This document shows positions 62,411-64,000 of a stretch of DNA of 64,000 nucleotides, piece after piece. Position 1 is the stretch's first letter, and each line of letters starts with the position of its first letter. The notes under the pieces were generated by a model. It was given only the letters and a program-made list of their open reading frames with translations, was not told where the DNA came from and ran no database searches. Both the position numbers and the translations under genes were made by a program. This DNA comes from Salinivibrio sp. ES.052 (GTDB lineage: Bacteria; Pseudomonadota; Gammaproteobacteria; Enterobacterales; Vibrionaceae), in NCBI RefSeq assembly GCF_900141775.1, contig NZ_FSRI01000002.1:522001-586000 (forward strand), read 5' to 3'.

Positions 62411-63802
62411 ATGGCAGACAATCGTAAACCCGCAAGAGATCAGCAAGTCGCTAACCTCAAAATGCCGCCGCATTCAATAGAAGCTGAGCAGTCGGTTTTG
62501 GGGGGGTTGATGCTCGACAATGAGCGCTGGGATGCGGTTGCGGAGAAAGTGGTCGGTCATGATTTTTATAGCCGCCCCCATCGGTTGATTTACGAATCAA
62601 CCAAATCTCTGCTCGATGAGGGCAAGCCGCTTGACTTGATCACCTTATCTGAGCATCTAGAAAAAGCCGGTCATTTGGATGATATTGGGGGTTTTGCCTA
62701 TCTTGCGGAGCTGGCGAAAAATACCCCGAGTGCAGCGAACATTGTTGCTTATGCGGATATCGTCCGCGAACGTGCGATGGTCCGTAACCTGATTGGTGTT
62801 GCTAATGAGATTGCCGATGCGGGTTATGATACACAAGGGCGAAGCTCTGAAGACTTGCTTGATATGGCGGAGAGCAAGGTGTTTGCGATTGCCGAGTCAC
62901 GTACCAGCGAGACAGAAGGCCCGCAGCATATTGACTCGGTGCTCAGTAAAACCCTTGAGCGTATTGAAGAGCTGTTCAAATCCCCACAAGACGGTGTCAC
63001 TGGTGTGTCGACTGGCTTTACCGATCTCAATAAAAAGACGGCAGGTTTGCAATCATCTGACCTAGTGATTGTCGCGGCTCGACCATCAATGGGTAAAACC
63101 ACATTCGCCATGAACTTGTGTGAAAACGCGGCGATGGATCAAGATAAACCGGTCCTGATCTTCTCTCTCGAGATGCCGGCCGAACAGTTAATGATGCGTA
63201 TGTTGGCTTCGCTATCACGTGTGGATCAAACCAAGATCCGAACGGGTCAACTTGACGATGAAGATTGGGCACGCATTTCCTCATCAATGGGGATCTTGAT
63301 GCAGAAAAAGAACATGTACATCGATGACAGCTCAGGGCTGACCCCCACGGATGTGCGCTCGCGTGCTCGTCGAGTGGCGCGTGAACATGGCGGTCTGAGC
63401 ATGATCATGGTCGACTATTTACAGCTAATGCGTGTGCCTGGGTTACAAGAAAACCGAACCCTCGAAATCGCCGAGATTTCTCGCTCGCTGAAAGCGCTCG
63501 CCAAAGAGCTCAATGTACCTGTGGTCGCCCTGTCGCAGCTAAACCGCTCGTTGGAGCAACGCGCCGATAAACGCCCGGTGAACTCGGATTTGCGTGAATC
63601 GGGTGCGATTGAGCAGGATGCTGACTTGATCATGTTTATCTACCGTGACGAAGTCTATAACCCGGAAAGTGCGATGAAAGGGATTGCCGAGATCCTCATC
63701 GGTAAACAGCGTAACGGTCCGATTGGCTCCGTGCGCCTGACTTTCCAGGGGCAGTATTCGCGATTTGATAACTATGCAGGACCGGCTTTTGATGACGAGT
63801 AA
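62411..63802 (+). CDS. dnaB: Replicative DNA helicase DnaB
   Basis: DnaB is the hexameric 5'-3' helicase at the replication fork. The 463 residues have the N-terminal domain (about 20-125, starting PHSIEAEQSVLGGLMLDNER), a linker helix, and the RecA-like motor domain with Walker A ARPSMGKTTFAM (about 222-233), Walker B MIMVDYLQLM and SDLRESGAIEQDAD. No intein is present. The start of alr overlaps or closely follows its end. Confidence 0.98.
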   Translation: MADNRKPARDQQVANLKMPPHSIEAEQSVLGGLMLDNERWDAVAEKVVGHDFYSRPHRLIYESTKSLLDEGKPLDLITLSEHLEKAGHLDDIGGFAYLAELAKNTPSAANIVAYADIVRERAMVRNLIGVANEIADAGYDTQGRSSEDLLDMAESKVFAIAESRTSETEGPQHIDSVLSKTLERIEELFKSPQDGVTGVSTGFTDLNKKTAGLQSSDLVIVAARPSMGKTTFAMNLCENAAMDQDKPVLIFSLEMPAEQLMMRMLASLSRVDQTKIRTGQLDDEDWARISSSMGILMQKKNMYIDDSSGLTPTDVRSRARRVAREHGGLSMIMVDYLQLMRVPGLQENRTLEIAEISRSLKALAKELNVPVVALSQLNRSLEQRADKRPVNSDLRESGAIEQDADLIMFIYRDEVYNPESAMKGIAEILIGKQRNGPIGSVRLTFQGQYSRFDNYAGPAFDDE

Positions 63803-63812
63803 CCCTTTTATC

Positions 63813-64000
63813 ATGACTAATGCGGCTAAAGCCGTTATCGATCCGGAGGCGATGGTACACAACATCCAGGTGATGCGTCGCAAAGCCTCCAATAGCAAAG
63901 TGATGACAGTGGTTAAATCCGATGGTTATGGCCACGGTTTAGTGTCAGTGGCCACCACACTTGCGCCTTATAGCGATGCCTTTGGGGTGGCTAGGATTGA
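63813..64000 (+). CDS. alr: Alanine racemase, N-terminal fragment cut by window edge
   Basis: Alr interconverts L- and D-alanine for peptidoglycan using PLP. Only the first 62 codons are here (MTNAAKAVIDPEAMVHNIQV). The PLP-lysine motif VVKSDGYGHG is present with K35 as the likely Schiff-base lysine. An in-frame ATG at 63792 would overlap the end of dnaB and add seven residues. Neither start has a strong ribosome-binding site; I prefer 63813 by comparison with family N-termini. Confidence 0.93.
   Translation, partial: MTNAAKAVIDPEAMVHNIQVMRRKASNSKVMTVVKSDGYGHGLVSVATTLAPYSDAFGVARI

Overview
This is a chromosomal segment of a gammaproteobacterium, very probably a member of the Vibrionaceae. 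The evidence is the 16S rRNA text, a tRNA-Glu/Lys/Val trio in the rRNA spacer, a motX gene (sodium-driven polar flagellum) next to purA, and secreted chitinases plus a chitin-type LPMO. The 16S sequence reads to me like the halophilic genus Salinivibrio, but I could not align it, so the genus is only a suggestion. There is no sign of phage, IS elements, integrons or CRISPR. Most of the window is core genome.

The backbone follows the order known from minutes 94-95 of the E. coli chromosome: aspA, fxsA, groES-groEL, epmB/efp, frdDCBA, epmA, psd, rsgA, orn, a tRNA-Gly(GCC) cluster, queG, nnr, tsaE, amiB, mutL, miaA, hfq, hflX, hflK, hflC, yjeT (DUF2065), purA, rnr, rlmB, rpsF, priB, rpsR, rplI. 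Four blocks interrupt it. (1) At 2.2-9.0 kb there is a homogentisate-degradation operon hmgA-fahA-maiA-aacS with a divergent MarR regulator and a MATE pump. (2) At 11.3-19.2 kb there is an SMR pump, a full rRNA operon (16S, three tRNAs, 23S, 5S), a DCC-family protein, a flavin reductase-like protein and an acetyltransferase. (3) At 25.6-31.2 kb there are two tandem paralogous chemoreceptors and an SLC13/DASS transporter. (4) At 52.6-59.3 kb there is a three-gene chitinolytic cluster (GH18 chitinase, AA10 LPMO, GH18 chitinase). The right end holds a DUF481 outer-membrane protein, dnaB and the start of alr.

Functional links: the hmg operon converts homogentisate to fumarate and acetoacetate, and AacS then activates the acetoacetate to acetoacetyl-CoA. 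Two copies of RTTTC-N4-GAAAC, one just downstream of each divergent promoter, are candidate operators for the MarR protein. EpmA and EpmB, which beta-lysylate EF-P, both lie close to efp. The tsaE-amiB-mutL-miaA-hfq-hflX-hflK-hflC run is the classical amiB-hflC superoperon. The chitin cluster carries five CBM5/12-type modules over three secreted enzymes.

Readable control elements include a sigma-32 promoter before groES, a strong rRNA P1 promoter with boxA sites, a sigma-28 (FliA) promoter before motX, an S6:S18-type leader before rpsF, and a good set of intrinsic terminators. The most interesting non-coding stretch lies between the tRNA-Gly cluster and queG. It has two perfect DnaA boxes (TTATCCACA) facing each other plus further near-matches, at the same genomic address as the E. 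coli datA locus.
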